Source of the DNA: Omphiscola glabra
Taxonomy: Eukaryota; Mollusca; Gastropoda; Lymnaeidae
Assembly (NCBI GenBank): GCA_964017045.1
Contig: OZ024807.1
Span: forward strand, 5,890,481 to 5,954,480
Length of the DNA stretch: 64,000 bases
Direction of reading: 5' to 3'
Of the stretch, positions 23,381 to 38,062 are shown piece after piece. The notes below the pieces were generated by a model. The model was given only the letters and a program-made list of their open reading frames with translations, had not been told where the DNA came from and ran no database searches. The translations under genes and the position numbers were made by a program. Every line of letters starts with the position of its first letter. The first letter of the stretch is position 1.

Positions 23381-23460
23381 CAATACACACCATCTGTCCA
23401 AAATACACACCATCTGTCCAAAATACACACCATCTGTCCAAAATACACACCATATGTCCA
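23381..23460. repeat. 20-bp tandem repeat, 4 copies
   Basis: The unit is AAATACACACCATCTGTCCA. The fourth copy has CATATGTCC. The minus-strand Cys/Trp-rich ORFs here come from this repeat. Confidence 0.95.
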
Positions 23461-24437
23461 TTTTTCACCACGAGGGTGCAGGAGGCAGTGCAATGGGTTT
23501 CGAAAAGGGCCCAGAAATATTTGAAGCACAAACAGAAAAAAAGATTTAAAAATCAAGTGGTCTGTGGGGGAAGGAAAAAGGGGGGGGGGGGCTGAAATCG
23601 AGATGGAAAATCTTCAAATAAATGTTCAAGCGTCATTGGTTAAATGCGATCCATCCTGGCTGTCGGTAGTAAAATCCTATGCTGTTAGTATGCTACGCCA
23701 TCGCTTGTTTTTAAACCCACTACTGGATATAGGTGTCCACATTGGGTTAAAAGGAATAAAAGTGGCAGATATTGGGGGGGGGGGGGTCCTTTCGCAAAAT
23801 TACGTCACTCTCGGGTTTGGGGGAGGGGGGGGTCGAAAATTTGTGACAGGGTAGCAGGTTCAAATAATTGTGGTGTCACCAAAAAAATTATTAAAACTGA
23901 ATTTGTCTAATTGTGAACAATTATTATTCAATTAATTTTAAAAAATATTAATTTGAGGTTGAAATTTGCATCAGGCATTATAGGTACCGTGAAACTCAGT
24001 CGAGCACACCTTCTGCACATGTCGAAAAAATGACGCAAAAGCTGCTGTTGCCGCCATTTTACATTCGGCTCGGGGATGACTTCGTTGTTTTGCGTTTCAC
24101 GTCACAGTTTTCTAATAATACTACATCTTAATCCACAATGGGAAAATGTTATAGAATAAATTAAAATCTTAGTTTAGTTATGAAACTTTAATGTATGTTT
24201 TGATTTTTGTTAGGTGTGACGTGACACTTAGTGTGTGTGTGGGGGGGGGGGGGGGTAAAGGATTTGTGACACGTTGTGACGGGGGGGGGGGAGGGGTCTG
24301 AAAATGTCAATTTTTGCTTGACGTAATTTGCGAACGACCCCTATGCATAGCACTTAACGTTTGTTTAAAATTCCATTTAGTTAACAAATAACAAACACCA
24401 AATTTCAACACGAAAAGGAAGTGTGACCGCTGGCTCT
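23461..24437. other. No gene; five poly-G tracts within 750 bases
   Basis: G runs of 8-15 lie near 23580, 23774, 23824, 24241-24255 and 24280. AT-rich DNA separates them. Confidence 0.6.
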
Positions 24438-24615
24438 TTGAATTCTTGAGCACTGCCTCAGTGAATTCTGAGTCCTGCCTCAGTAAATTCTGAGTGCTGC
24501 CTCAGTCAATTCTGATTACTGCCTCGGTGAATTCTTGAGTACTGCCTCAGTAAATTCTGAGTACTGTCTCGGTGAATTCTTCAGTACTTCGTCAGTGAAG
24601 TCTTGAGAACTGCCT
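24438..24615. repeat. 23-24 bp tandem repeat, about 7 copies
   Basis: Units resemble GAATTCTGAGTACTGCCTCA followed by GT or GTA. Divergence is moderate. Confidence 0.9.
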
Positions 24616-25215
24616 CGGGTGGCTTAAAAATCTTATATAACGTAGTCCATTTCAAGTATATTAATACATCATCTCAGAAATATATGTTTGAAGCAACATC
24701 GTGATCAGGAACACTTAAGCTTTTAATTTCGAATAACGCTTTCTGTATTGTCTTTTGACGAAGACATTTAACTGGAGCGTCCTTTTAAATGGTCAATCTG
24801 TTCCTCGTTCCACGATTTGTTTACTTCACAGAGATTGAACCCAGTCCCCCATTATATTTTCCAGAGATATATGCAATGTTAATGAAAATATTCCTGCAGA
24901 TTAAAAAACATGATAGATAAGAAGGTTTATTGTTACATAATGCCTTGCTAATTTGGTGTGTTTTTTGTGTCACGTTTTCGGTGGCTTTCAACAACCTGAA
25001 GGAGGCATTATTTCCGTTCCCCGTTTCTTCATGGTTATGAAGTGCTGAAGGTAGTGGCACGTGCTATACTTCTCCCTGCACTGTCATTGACAACTGTGAG
25101 GGCACAACAAACTGTATAGTTTTTTCCGAGGGACAAATGTCTTCATGTAGGAAGGTGGCTTCCAGATTCAAATATTATTTTTAAAAGTAGAGAGAGGTGG
25201 ATGAAGCAACAGAAA
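24616..25215. other. No gene recognised
   Basis: The 79-aa minus ORF 24821-25060 has no motif or splice context. Otherwise non-coding. Confidence 0.45.
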
Positions 25216-25905
25216 TGTACCTATCAAAACATCACTTGAAGTTGGCAGGGTACCTGTCATCAAAACATCTTTTGAAGTTGGCAGAGTACAGTCATCAAAA
25301 CATCTTTTGAAGTTGGCAGGGTACAGTCATCAAAACATCTATTGAAATTGGCAGGGTACAGTCATAGTTGGAAGGGTACAGTCATCAAACCTTCACTTGA
25401 AGTTGGAAGGGTACAGTCATCAAAACTTCACTTGAAGTTGGAAGGGTACCTATCAAAACATCACTTGAAGTTGGAAGGGTACCTATGAAAACATCACTTG
25501 AAGTTGGCAGGGTACAGTCATCAAAACATCACTTGAAGTTGGAAGGGTACAGTCATCAAACCTTCACTTGAAGTTGGAAGGGTACCTATCACAACATCAC
25601 TTGAAGTTGGAAGGGTACCTATCACAACATCACTTGAAGTTGGAAGGGTACCTATCAAAACATCACTTGAAGTTAGCTGGCTACGACTATTCAACCGCGC
25701 ACCTTCAAAACATCACTTGAAGTTAGCAGGATACCTGTCAAAACATCACTTGATGTTAGCAGGGTACCTGTCAAAACATCGCTTGTAGTTGGCAGGGTAC
25801 CTGTCAAAACATCGCTTGCAGTTAGCAGGGTACTTGTCAAAACATCACTTGAAGTTGGCAAGGAACCTGCCAAAATATCACTTGAAGTTGGCAGGGTATA
25901 ATACG
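25216..25905. repeat. 33-36 bp minisatellite, about 20 copies
   Basis: The unit contains CATCACTTGAAGTTGGAAGG and GTACCTATCAAAA. An alternative linker, GTACAGTCATCAAAA, gives the 36-bp form. Short and long forms are mixed, and the right-hand third uses GTTAGCAGG variants. Confidence 0.95.
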
Positions 25906-29039
<3,134 letters not shown>

Positions 29040-29430
29040 TAAGTACTATTTGAGCTCGGGTCTTTTATTGTAGTACTATTAGAACTAGGGCCTTATATTT
29101 GAGTACTATTAGAACTCTGGCCTTATATTTTAGTACTATTAGAACTCGGGCCTTATATTTTAGTACTATAGAACTCGGACCTTATATTTGAGTACTATTA
29201 GAAATCGGGCCTTATATTTGAGTACTATTAGAACTCTGGCCTTATATTTTAGTACTATACTGGCCGTATACAGAGCACCATTAGAACCTGGTCTTATATT
29301 ATATTATAGCCTGCTAGTAGAACTCGGGCCTTATAGTTAAATACTTTTTAAGCTCAGGCCTTATATCTGAATACTATTTAAGCTCAGGCCTTATATTTAA
29401 ATGCTATTAGAACGCTGGTCTTACGTTTAA
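29040..29430. repeat. 29-30 bp minisatellite, about 13 copies
   Basis: The unit is AGTACTATTAGAACTCGGGC followed by CTTATATTT. It is degenerate in the right half, with one non-repeat interruption near 29258-29310. Confidence 0.93.
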
Positions 29431-30949
29431 GTTTAAGAAAAGACCCGAAGCAAAGAGTTATTTCTCATCAATTTAAAAGACTTACCTCCCTCCAATCTCA
29501 AGAAAACATGTCACTGACCGTAAACACACAATTTAACAAAGGCAACACACGTCCACTAAATTCATTTTAAGTTCCTTCACAGCTATCACGTGACGACCAG
29601 TCCTGCTGGGGACATCTTTGATAAAGTCCCTGATTTCATTGGGGGGAAAAAAAGGTCTTCTGTAAAAAAAAAATTTTTTAAAAATAAGTAAAATAAAAAA
29701 TTAATGTTTATCACGTCTCCACGGCAAGTCAACGAAACATTTGGTCCAGACATCTATCTTTAAAGGTAAGTATTAATGACATCCAGGTTCATTTTCCTGA
29801 GCGGGTCCGTCCCTGGTAAAAAAAAATTTGGACCGCGCACCACGGCACAGGTCAGTGAGAATTTGTGAGGCTGTGATGCTGTCCGAAAATTATCTCGGAG
29901 TGACAATCTGTCAGCAAAAATCCACCGCGAGACTTCACAGCAATATCCTTTGCAAAAATACAGTTGTCATGGATTTTTTCAACTCTACAAGAACAATCTA
30001 AAAACAACAATCAATTTTCCCAGAAAGTTACACCAGCTTTCAAAGGCAGTAAATTCTTAGTCTAAAACTTTGTATTCTCTTTCTTAAAAAAAAAATACGC
30101 TTCCAATTCGATAACAAATTATTTAGCACCGATTTCGTCCAATCATGGCTTCAATTTAAACAAAAGAAACGTTGAAAAAAAAGGGGGTGGGGGGGGAGGG
30201 GGAACTCTCCAAACATAAAATTTTGTAAATGTTACCACATCCAACTGTCTCTAGTCCTGCGCCGCGATGACGTAATTAAATCGGCTTCCTTTTTCCCTTT
30301 CCCCCACCGTTTCGGCGCGTCACGTCGATTGACGAACTCTCGAAACCCAGCAGAATCGACACCGGATGTCGGATGCCGCAAAGCATGTCGGGATGGGAAG
30401 CGCGTAGTGGACAGCGGGCGTACGGCTGCTGTGGTGGGCATAACGTTATTAAATGAAGGGTGGTGGGGGCCCGCGCTACATGAAGCGAAAAGTTGGTTAG
30501 TTGGGGGGGGGGGGGAGCGAAATAAGAAGATGGTTGCTGAAAAAGCAGGAATGTTGAATAGTGACGTGAAGGGGGATATTCGGGCATTGTCAGACTTGTG
30601 GAACATGATTTTGGGGGTTTTACTGGGGTAAATGGCTTTCATTACACTTCAGAATTTATTGTTTTTAAAATTATTTTAAAAATTTTTTTTTATGTTTGTA
30701 TGTAGTTGCTGTTTTTTTCTTCTTCTATTAGTAATATATGGAATAGTCCCCTCCATTTACTAAATAAACTCATAATCATAATACCATATCATTTCTATGC
30801 ATATTTCATGTTATCAGGAACGGTTCATGTTTGGTAAGCACCCCGAACACGCTTCACACACTTTGGTCAATCTATGCACACTATGCCACCCCTGCGAAAG
30901 CTTTAAAATTGGCATCACGTATAAGCTTTCTATATTGGACCCGGGGGGC
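29431..30949. other. No gene recognised; CpG-rich patch at 30240-30440
   Basis: Mostly AT-rich. The patch 30240-30440 is CpG-rich with a 136-aa minus ORF (30232-30642). That ORF has no domain, and its sequence is Pro/Arg-rich as expected from GC composition. Confidence 0.45.
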
Positions 30950-31500
30950 GGGGGCAAGCTTCACACGTGACACTCAAAGCAAGGCGTCACACATGGCACC
31001 CCGGACAAGCTTCACACATGGCACCCCGAGAAAGCTTCATACATGGCACCCTGGGCAAGCTTTACAGAGTGAAATTCGAGGTAAGCTTCTTACATGGACA
31101 ACCGGGATGCCTTCACAGATGTCATGCCGGACCAGCTTCACTTATGGCATCCCGGACCAGCTTCACACATGGCATCCCGGTCCAAGTTAACACATGGCAT
31201 CCCGGACCAGCTTCACTTATGGCATCCCGGAAAAGCTTCATACATGGCATCCCGGACCAGCTTCACACATGGCATCCCAAACCGGCTTCCCACATGGCAT
31301 CCCAGACCGGCTTCACACATGGCATCTTGGATTAGCTTCACACATGGCATACCGGACCAGCTTCACACATGGCATCCCGGACCAGCTTCACACATGGCAT
31401 CCCGGACCAGCTTCACACATGGCATCCCACACCGGCTTCACACATGGCATCCCAGACCGGCTTCCCACATGGCATCCCGGACCAGCTTCACATATGTATC
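30950..31500. repeat. 25-bp minisatellite, about 22 copies
   Basis: The unit is GGCATCCCGGACCAGCTTCA plus CACAT. Each 25-base unit shifts the frame, so three units give a 25-residue repeat that is open in all three plus frames. ORFs of 119-203 aa result, and all are array artefacts. Left-edge copies are more diverged. Confidence 0.97.
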
Positions 31501-32179
31501 CCTGGCAACCTCCATCACCAACTACCCACCCCGCTTCTTGGTACCAGGCGTGCTCATCAAACAGCCCCCCTCCTTGCTACTAGGCGGGCTGTTTAGCCAA
31601 GTCAGGATCATGTTTTACATCATTTATCAAATAAAAGACATGCCGTGTGTACGGCAGCTTAACGTGTCTGAATATTTTAGAGAAAATGCAGCGGAGTATA
31701 GTTAGAGTTTGTGACCCATGGCGTGTTCCTTGGCTTTGCTGCCCCTGATTCGCGAAAACAACGACATACCGAATGCACATTAAAAGTAAGCCTAATAAAT
31801 TATATGAGATGGACCGAAAATGTCAACACCCCCCCCCCCCCACAAACAAAAAAAAACGCGGGGCGGGGGGGGGACATCGCGATTAGAACCTTTCTCTCCC
31901 GGCACCTCTCCCTACGACAGTTACTAACCAGTATCATGGCAAGGAATTGTAGCTTAACATGCTTAATAGTAAGCATTCTTGTTGGACCCGGGGCGGGGGG
32001 GGGGGGGAATAGACCACCGAGGGAGTGGGGCTTTTCGCATTTGCTCTCATATTTCAATTATCATTTCAATTATTCTCCTCTTCTATGCTCCCTTGTCTCT
32101 TTCTTTGAGAATGTTTGCTTCAATTTGTGTCTTTCCTGACCATTGTCTTTTGAATTTGAATTAGTTTTTTTTAAAGCAA
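31501..32179. other. No gene recognised
   Basis: Contains C13 at 31829-31841 and G runs near 31865 and 32000. Confidence 0.5.
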
Positions 32180-32770
32180 GTTTCATTTCATGTCCTCTTT
32201 GCCCCTACTAATGTCGCATAGGACATGGCGTCGGTGGGCCGTCGAGTGCGAGCTCTTAATGCCCTCCCCCCGGCGCTCCCCCACACAAGCCAGTGCACTG
32301 AAGGTCTCCCCGACGCCAGCCCGTATGGGAGGGCGCCGGGAACTCCCCCTATGCCTAGGGGAAGCCCGGTCGACCGAGGACGCTGCGTTTAAAGCGTCCG
32401 CAGTCCACTCTCCGAGGGTCAGGACGGGCTTGCTTCCACTCCTGAGGGGAGGTGTTGCGTTACCACCCCCACCGCCCAAGGAGTCTTTCGGTCTGGACGA
32501 GTAGTGGCGGGACGAAACGGTTGTCTAGGAGCGGCTTTCTCACGGCCGCGTCGCTAAAATCATCGGCATGGGTTTTTGCCGCCACCCAAGCCTCATATCC
32601 ATCAACGGCAACATGTAATCATGTTTAGTCGCTACTCCTGTTGCGTTGGGCGTCATGCGTTTGGTCGGGGTTTTTAGCTTTGGACCCGGGGCGCCACGCC
32701 ACGAAGAGGCAAACCCCATGTGGACGCCCCCAAGTCTCCTCGGGGACTAATAAACAGTTGGATTATGATA
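32180..32770 (+). other. GC-rich block of unknown origin, possible retroelement 3' end
   Basis: About 590 bases of GC-rich, CpG-containing sequence stand out sharply from the AT-rich surroundings. It ends with GGGGACTAATAAACAGTTGG followed by ATTATGATA, which looks like a 3' end with an ATTATGAT-type tail. It abuts the 53-bp array directly. Frames are interrupted and I see no reverse transcriptase motif. A LINE 3' UTR or a SINE-like element would fit. Confidence 0.35.
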
Positions 32771-33340
32771 TACTGGCGGCAGCAATGCGTGAAATTCCCA
32801 TCTACTAGATATAGCCCGCCAAACATTGGTGGCAGCAATGCGTGAACTTCCCATCTACTAGATATAGCCCGCCAAACATTGGTGGCAGCAATGCGTGAAC
32901 TTCCCATCTACTAGATATAGCCCGCCAAACATTGGCGACAGCAATGCGTGAACTTCCCATCTGCTAGATATAGCCCGCCAAACATTGGCGACAGCAATGC
33001 GTGAACTTCCCATCTACTAGATATAGCCCGCCAACCACTGGAGGCAGCCATGCGTGAACTTCCCATCTACTAGATATAGCCCGCCAAACATTGGCGACAG
33101 CAATGCGTGAACTTCCCATCTGCTAAATATAGCCCGCCAAACATTGGCGACAGCAATGCTTGAACTTCCCATCTACTAGATATAGCCCGCCAACAATAGG
33201 CGACAGCAATGCGTGAACTTCCCATCTACTAGATATAGCCCGCCAACTACTTAAGGCAGCCATGCGTGAACTTCCCATCTACTAGATATAGCCCGCCAAC
33301 CACTGGAGGCAGCCATGCGTGAACTTCCCATCTGCTAAAG
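32771..33340 (-). repeat. 53-bp array derived from the end of family A, about 10.7 copies
   Basis: The unit holds CATCTACTAGATATAGCCCG, CCAAACATTGGCGACAGCAA and TGCGTGAACTTCC with a 53-base period. The same sequence occurs once at the end of family A copies 1 and 2. The array is therefore a local amplification of a transposon end. Confidence 0.93.
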
Positions 33341-33657
33341 TTATTTGACAACACATTAACTCAAGTCACGCACATTTAAGAATCCCAATTTTTGCTACAC
33401 CCCTTCCCCCAATGATACGTCACTGCACACTTTTTATTTCAAGCTCATGAACTATATTAAATATTCTGATGTCCCAACCACTTTTAAACCGAATATTTGT
33501 TTACACCATATTTAAATTGAGACGATTTCATTTTCCTAAAAGAAAATATTACGCGCCGAACGCAGTTGCGTTATATAAAAAAAATATAATTTAGCGTTGT
33601 TATCGGGAATTATATTTTGGGCGCTATTGAACTCATTATTGAACCACACTTTCTTTC
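33325..33657 (-). repeat. Dispersed repeat family A, copy 3, body, without the MITE
   Basis: Reverse complement of copy 1 (974-1530). The segment CGTTATATAAAAAAAATATA near 33569 joins the two halves that are separated by 175 bases in copy 1. The last array unit forms its left end. Confidence 0.85.
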
Positions 33658-33912
33658 AAACATTTAGAATTATTTAATTTATACTATACTCTTAATACCA
33701 AATTCGGTTATTAGGAAGCAGCCACGATTGTTAGGAGAAGCCACCGGAAATGAAAGCAGTCCACGAGTCACACCAGAAGCGTAATATATATATAAGAGAT
33801 TTATATATTTAAGTTTCTACTAATTTTTTTGCTCTAATTCAGCATCTCTTTAAATAGGATTATGTTTGGAAAAAAAAACCTGCTGTGATTCGCCTAATGT
33901 CTGTATACCTAT
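33658..33912. other. AT-rich spacer
   Basis: No gene or repeat seen. Confidence 0.5.
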
Positions 33913-34022
33913 CCCGTCTGTACCATCACTGTCTGTACCACCACTGTCTGTACATCACTGTCTTTACCACTACTGTCTGTACCAGTACTGTCTCTACCAT
34001 CACTGTCTCTATCATCACTGTG
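33913..34022. repeat. 15-bp tandem repeat, about 7 copies
   Basis: Units of ACCATCACTGTCTGT with small changes. The Leu/Tyr/His-rich ORF across it is an artefact. Confidence 0.9.
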
Positions 34023-34368
34023 ACTCCATCCCCCGAAAAAAGATCTTAAGTCACTGGTGGGGGGGTCAAGTTTGGTGGGATAAGAGGGAGTCAGATTAAA
34101 ATATAGACTCGCGCCGCGCTCAGTGATTTATGACGTCAAGGCCGGGGGGGGCAAGGGGGTTGCTCAAGATATGTCTGATGGACGCGGACCACAGGAGCAG
34201 ACATGATCAGTCCGGGGTGTTGGGGTAGGGGGTGGAGTGGTCAGTAGTTAGAATGAAACTGGCGGTAGAGGTGAGAAATAAAGAGTCAGGACATCCCATG
34301 AGAAAAAGATGACGCGTAGATGGGAAATACAACTATGATAACGTAGCTTAAGGAGATGAGACAAATAA
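34023..34368. other. No gene recognised
   Basis: Contains TGACGTCA at 34131-34138 and a G run near 34145. Confidence 0.5.
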
Positions 34369-34956
34369 TAATAATCATAAGAGTGAGAGAGAGACAGCGA
34401 GAGAGAGAGAGGGAGGCGGGAGTGACAGAGAGAAAGAGAGGGGAGAGAGAGAGAGAGGGAAAGAGACAGAGAGAGATACTGAGAGAGAGAGAGAGAGACA
34501 AAGACAGAGAGAGAGACAGAGAGATGTTTCGAGACAGAGAGATAGATAGAGGTGGTGAGAGAGAGACAGACAGAGAGAGAGACAGACATAGATTGAGATA
34601 GGGAGAGAGCGAGAGACAGAGAGTGAGAGACGGGGAGTGAGAGAGAGGGTGAGAGAGATAGACAGCGAGATAGAGAGAGACAGAAAGTGAGAGAGAGGGA
34701 AAGACAGACACACAGAGGGAGACAGAGAGAGACAGAGAGATGTTTCGAGACAGAGAGATAGATAGAGGTGGTGAGAGAGAGACAGACAGAGAGAGAGAGA
34801 GACAGACATAGATTGAGATAGGGAGAGAGCGAGAGACAGAGAGTGAGAGACGGGGAGTGAGAGAGAGGGTGAGAGAGATAGACAGCGAGATAGAGAGAGA
34901 CAGAAAGTGAGAGAGAGGGAAAGACAGACACACAGAGGGAGACAGAGAGAGACATG
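34369..34956. repeat. GA-rich simple repeat with an internal 216-bp duplication
   Basis: Imperfect GAGAGACA sequence. The block from GAGATGTTTCGAGACAGAGA at 34521 recurs at 34737, an offset of 216, and remains nearly identical to about 34950. The 235-242 aa Ser/Leu ORFs on the minus strand are artefacts. Confidence 0.95.
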
Positions 34957-37435
34957 TGAAAAAACTATAATGAGATAGACAGATGATAATAATTAGATGA
35001 GAATGTAATATCATTCATTGTTTGGATGGAACAGACAAGTTCAACATAGATCAAACAATAAAGGATATTGTAACACAACGAGTGAATGGTACTCAGTCAC
35101 ATGACTGTATTTTTATTTTCAATGCACGTAGTGGCGTAGTGATTTAACAATCATATGATGAGAACAAGGGGAACTAGTTTTTAGTGGCGTAAGAGGATTG
35201 CATGACTTTAACAAGTGTAAGGCTGGAAGCCATGTTGAGAGGACACGTTTGTTAGTCAGAGAGAAATGGAAATTATATTTCAATGTCATATTAATTCATG
35301 GATTACAGAATATTAAAGTGTACCATATTTCGTATAATGTGACTCTGTTAGTTACATGGATGTTCTATATCAAGAACCATATTTGTAATGTGCATAATAA
35401 AGTACTGTGTGATATATATACACTCGGACCTATTTGATTCGTATGACAGAGTGAGGCAGTGTCAAATTTAAGGATGACAGTAGGAGCTGCAAGTAAGGAC
35501 CATAAATATTAAAACAGTATTAGTTAACTTACTGAGAGTACAATTACAATCAGTAATGTTACAGATATAGTGTCTGATAAGTTTTGTATAATTTGATAGT
35601 ACCTCAATTCGAATCTCAATTATTTTCTACATTATTCTATCATCTTACTTTTTTTTTAAAAATCCATTACTTTAACTTAACATTTGTCCGTGGCTGGATG
35701 GCTGAGATGCGGACTGGCAAAATCGTCGGATGGCGAACGGACCAACTTCCCGTCAACCTATCGAGCTGAAACTTGACCTATAGATTCGTTGCCGATGACA
35801 AATCATCCTTTAAAATTTTAGCCACAACCCCATGGAAATCTTCCTCTTCGCAAGAGGAAGATGAAGGAAATATAATTACACTGATTTCATTAAAAAAAAA
35901 AAAAAATTCCCGATCATTGCGCTTTAGAAAAAATATCGCACCTGCGTTTAGTGCGTAATATTTTCTTCTCTTTTTTTCTGAATCAGTTAGATAGTCAAAG
36001 GAATCTGCGTTGTCAAAGTACTTTGTCAATAGTATATTAATATAGTTCACGGGTGTTAAAAGATATGCGGTTGCGAGCTTTGGTGGTATTTGGGGGTGGG
36101 GGTGGTGTGGGTGTGGTGGTGGAGAGCACTAATTGGTATTATTATAAAAAATCGTTACTTGTTTGCATGGTGTTGTCAAATGTTCAGCCCCACCCCCATT
36201 GCTATGTATTACGTATTATAAAGGATTTACACGACAAACTTTGTTTTTAAGGGTTGTTTAAATGTAGGTTATATGGTTGGTTTGTTTGTTTTTTTTATAT
36301 TTATTGGATTCACGGGTCACCTTTCTTCTATATAATGGGATCGAGGTTCCCGTTGCTTCTATAAAGTCGTCTAACGGGTCATAAACATATCGGAACCTTC
36401 GATCTACAGAAGAAAAGGGGTCTCACATCGATTCATATTTTTTTTTATATATATTTTTTTTAAAATCCATTCTCATAGAAGCCATACGCTGAAAGAGCAT
36501 GAAAATAAAAACCAACAGCCATGAAAAGATGCAGATTTAAACCAGCTGACCTGGTCTGTCCAAGAACGTTGCGTAACTTGCTGTAACTACCAGCATCTGC
36601 TATACATCATACACCTACGGTGCCCCCCCCCCCCCCCGTGTCTGGCGTTATCAGGTAAAATATATACAGCTTAGCCGCACACACACACAGACAACTGCTG
36701 AAGGTTTTTTTTTTTGTTGTGTGGAACACTCAAGAATATTCTGGCTTAATTTAAAAGGATGAATTGTTAAGGTATGGTCAGTGATGTCTCAAGGGAAAGA
36801 GAAACAAAACAACAGCTATATCGAAATATAGACTTGGCAAAATAAATGACACTGGGATAAGTGTTTTTTTTAAGACGGTGGACACTTTAACACTAAAAAC
36901 ATTTCCTCACGAAAAAGACATTTCCAGGAGGCCGGTACGAAACCGCTTTCCATTAGTGGGGAGTTTTCGTTGAGACGATGAAAGTAAATATATCTAAGAA
37001 AGACGTAAAATAAAGATACAAAATTGTTTTTGACCTGTAACATCATTGTACCATTCCGTTCATTGATGAGACCGACTCAAGGAAGAGTTAAATCTCCAGA
37101 TGCCTTAACACTATATGTTGTCTCCTTACACATATCAGTGGCCATGATTTAGTCTAAGTAACAAATGCACACAAGAACAACAACTAATTATATAAATTTT
37201 AAAAAAAACTGTTCATAGCATTTCTTTCAATAAAGTTTTCTAAGCAAGTTCGTTTATTGGATTCAATGAAGAATCTTATTTTATCTTAGAATAGACCTGT
37301 ACAGCTACTGTAATTATTTTATTTTTTTGTTATAATATCTGAACGACTCAAGAAGACGAGTGACACAATGGTTCGTTTGTTTTATAAAACTAATAGACCA
37401 GCAACATGCTAATTAAATTGTTCCTTGCAAACACT
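34957..37435. other. 2.5 kb without recognisable genes
   Basis: AT-rich with homopolymers, including C15 at 36623-36637. The 79-aa ORF 35198-35437 ends near AATAAA-containing sequence but has no recognised similarity or splice signals. Confidence 0.45.
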
Positions 37436-37443
37436 AGGCCATG

Positions 37444-37628
37444 GAGTGGTCGGAAAACTCATTGGTCAAAAGGAGTCAAAAATCAGCAGCAGACGATTAA
37501 AGAATTTTTGAGAGCCAAATTTCTTTTCAAGAACCATGTTTTTGGAAGTCAAAACCGATTGGTGGCCGACTTGGCCAGGCCGCGATAGGGCCGCATGCGG
37601 CTCTCCAGCCGCGATTGGCCAACCACTG
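37444..37628 (-). mobile_element. hAT-like short element (putative)
   Basis: The right end, read inverted, begins CAGTGGTTGGCCAATCGCGG. The left end reads GAGTGGTCGGAAAACTCATT. The ends are similar and an internal GCCGCATGCGGC palindrome is typical of some hAT ends. No 8-bp duplication is visible. The 39-bp array begins a few bases beyond. Confidence 0.45.
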
Positions 37629-37635
37629 CACCAGT

Positions 37636-38062
37636 ACAATGCCACTACTTAAATTGTTGGTAATAGCCACCATAACAGTGCCACTACTTATTTTGTTGGT
37701 AACAACCACTAGAACAGTGCCACTACTTATTTTGTTGGTAACAACCACTAGAACAGTGCCACTACTTATTTTGTTGGTAACAACCACTAGAACAGTGCCA
37801 CTACTTTTTTTGTTGGTAACAACCACTAGAACAGTGCCACTACTTATTTTGTTGGTAACAACCACTAGAAAAGTGCCACTACTTATTTTGTTGGTAACAA
37901 CCACTAGAAAAGTGCCACTACTTATTTTGTTGGTAACAACCATTAGAACAGTGCCACTACTTATTTTGTTGGTAGCAACACTTAGAACAGTGCCTCTACT
38001 TATACCGTTGGTTACAACCTCTAGATCAGTACCCCTACTTATTTTATTGTTTCTTACATGAT
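37636..38062. repeat. 39-bp minisatellite, about 11 copies
   Basis: The unit holds CACTACTTATTTTGTTGGTA and ACAACCACTAGAACAGTGC. A period divisible by three keeps frames open, giving 148 and 253 aa ORFs that are artefacts. Copies at the right edge are diverged. Confidence 0.97.

Noticed and set aside
30232..30642. 136-aa minus-strand ORF in a CpG-rich patch
   Set aside because: Pro/Arg/Ser-rich as GC composition predicts, with no domain and a competing ORF of similar length on the plus strand.
31094..31705. 203-aa ORF with a 25-residue repeat
   Set aside because: The 25-bp array is open in all three plus frames, which is expected for a repeat without stop codons and not for a gene.
34248..35014. 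235-242 aa Ser/Leu-rich ORFs
   Set aside because: Low-complexity translation of the GA-rich repeat, open in two frames.
35198..35437. 79-aa ORF followed by AATAAA-like sequence
   Set aside because: No similarity I recognise, no splice signals and AT-driven composition. The polyadenylation hexamer is expected often by chance here.
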